NCBI GenBank assembly: GCA_002697475.1
Contig: NZVW01000146.1
Coordinates: forward strand, 1 to 15,134
Length of the DNA: 15,134 nucleotides
Origin: Aquimarina sp.
GTDB lineage: Bacteria; Bacteroidota; Bacteroidia; Flavobacteriales; Flavobacteriaceae
Reading direction: 5' to 3'
Shown: positions 14,660 through 15,134 of the stretch, one piece after another
Layout: each line of letters opens with the position of its first letter
Position numbering within the stretch: the first letter of the stretch is position 1
Made by a program: the position numbers and the translations under genes
Notes under the pieces: model-generated
Told to the model about the DNA's origin: nothing
Database searches by the model: none
Seen by the model: only the letters and a program-made list of their open reading frames with translations

Positions 14660-15134
14660 ATGAATTTGAAGAACACTATTTTAAAAGTTACGGCAAGCAT
14701 TGCTTTGGCTTTTGTGGCAGTATCCTGTGATGATGATTTTAATACAGTTGGTGATCAGATTATAGGCGATGTAAATTTTCAAAACAAAACATACACGGCA
14801 TTACCAAATGCCTTTACCAGAAAATTTGCTAAAGTACAGACAAGTAGCTTACCCGTATATGCCCTGGGGTCGTATGTTGATCCTGTTTATGGTAAAAGTG
14901 AATATAATGTCTTAACACAGATAGCGCCTCCAAATTACAATCCTGCTTTTGGTGGTGAACCTGTTTTGGATAGTGTTGTTCTATCCATACCTTATTTTAG
15001 TACTAGGACTGATCAAATTGTTAATGAAGAAACAAATGAGATTACGAATGTATATGAGTTGGACTCCGTCTATGGATCTGAAGCTGTAAACTTATCCATT
15101 TACAGATCAAATTATTTTCTGGCCGATTTTGATA
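14660..15134 (+). CDS. DUF4270 lipoprotein, 5' part, runs off the right edge
   Basis: The gene starts at ATG 14660-14662, 15 bases after the glycogen-synthase-like stop, and stays open to the window end (158 codons seen). The N-terminus is a lipoprotein signal peptide ending AVSC, with Cys23. The residues after Cys, DDDFN, resemble the acidic export signal known for surface-exposed lipoproteins of Flavobacterium and Capnocytophaga, so it may reach the cell surface; that is inference. The body matches DUF4270 as I know it: VQTSSLPVYALGSYVDPVYGKSEYNVLTQ in two consecutive pieces, then LDSVVLSIPYF. DUF4270 has no established function. The close spacing to the upstream gene suggests co-transcription. 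The full family length is usually over 500 residues, so most of the gene lies beyond the window. Confidence 0.85.
   Translation, partial: MNLKNTILKVTASIALAFVAVSCDDDFNTVGDQIIGDVNFQNKTYTALPNAFTRKFAKVQTSSLPVYALGSYVDPVYGKSEYNVLTQIAPPNYNPAFGGEPVLDSVVLSIPYFSTRTDQIVNEETNEITNVYELDSVYGSEAVNLSIYRSNYFLADFD

Overview
The window looks like a chromosomal segment from a Flavobacteriia-type Bacteroidota. It is AT-rich. It encodes a type IX secretion (T9SS) C-terminal sorting domain, SusD-era style lipoproteins including a DUF4270 protein, and a large Bacteroidota-type outer-membrane barrel. Several starts are preceded by the Bacteroidota promoter -7 box TAnnTTTG rather than a strong Shine-Dalgarno sequence. 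I see no IS element, phage gene, CRISPR array, tRNA or rRNA, and no obvious foreign block.

Left part (1-7334). The 3' end of a secreted GEVED/T9SS protein enters at the left edge and carries an in-frame TGA close to the edge. It converges on a minus-strand pair: a large outer-membrane beta-barrel protein followed by a small lipoprotein. Divergent from the barrel gene is xth (exodeoxyribonuclease III). Next come a structured GC-rich intergenic element of a type I remember as recurring in Bacteroidota genomes, and an OmpA-family lipoprotein with a long coiled coil. A strong bidirectional terminator separates the OmpA gene from a small minus-strand secreted protein of unknown function.

Middle (7335-10346). 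A roughly 500-base region without a protein gene holds a good promoter -7 box, inverted repeats and a strong plus-strand intrinsic terminator. This is best read as an orphan small RNA of about 215 nt, or a long leader/attenuator. It precedes a tas-type aldo/keto reductase, which probably starts at GTG 7833. The reductase converges on radA (DNA repair ATPase).

Right part (10347-15134). A minus-strand operon reads panC, panD, a UPF0104/lysylphosphatidylglycerol-synthase-like membrane protein, and an esterase-fold protein with a TPR tail. PanC and PanD supply pantothenate for CoA. A terminator-like hairpin lies inside the first codons of the membrane-protein gene and may reduce expression of the distal genes. 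Divergent from panC is a two-gene plus-strand operon: a short glycogen-synthase N-domain protein that lacks both the ADP-glucose KxGG motif and the second Rossmann domain, and a DUF4270 lipoprotein that runs off the right edge.

Most genes here are conserved Flavobacteriia housekeeping or envelope genes. The items most worth a second look are the candidate RNA at about 7520-7740, the structured element at 5731-5820, the intragenic terminator at 12444-12470, the degenerate glycogen-synthase-like protein paired with DUF4270, and the esterase with Asp in place of the catalytic Ser.
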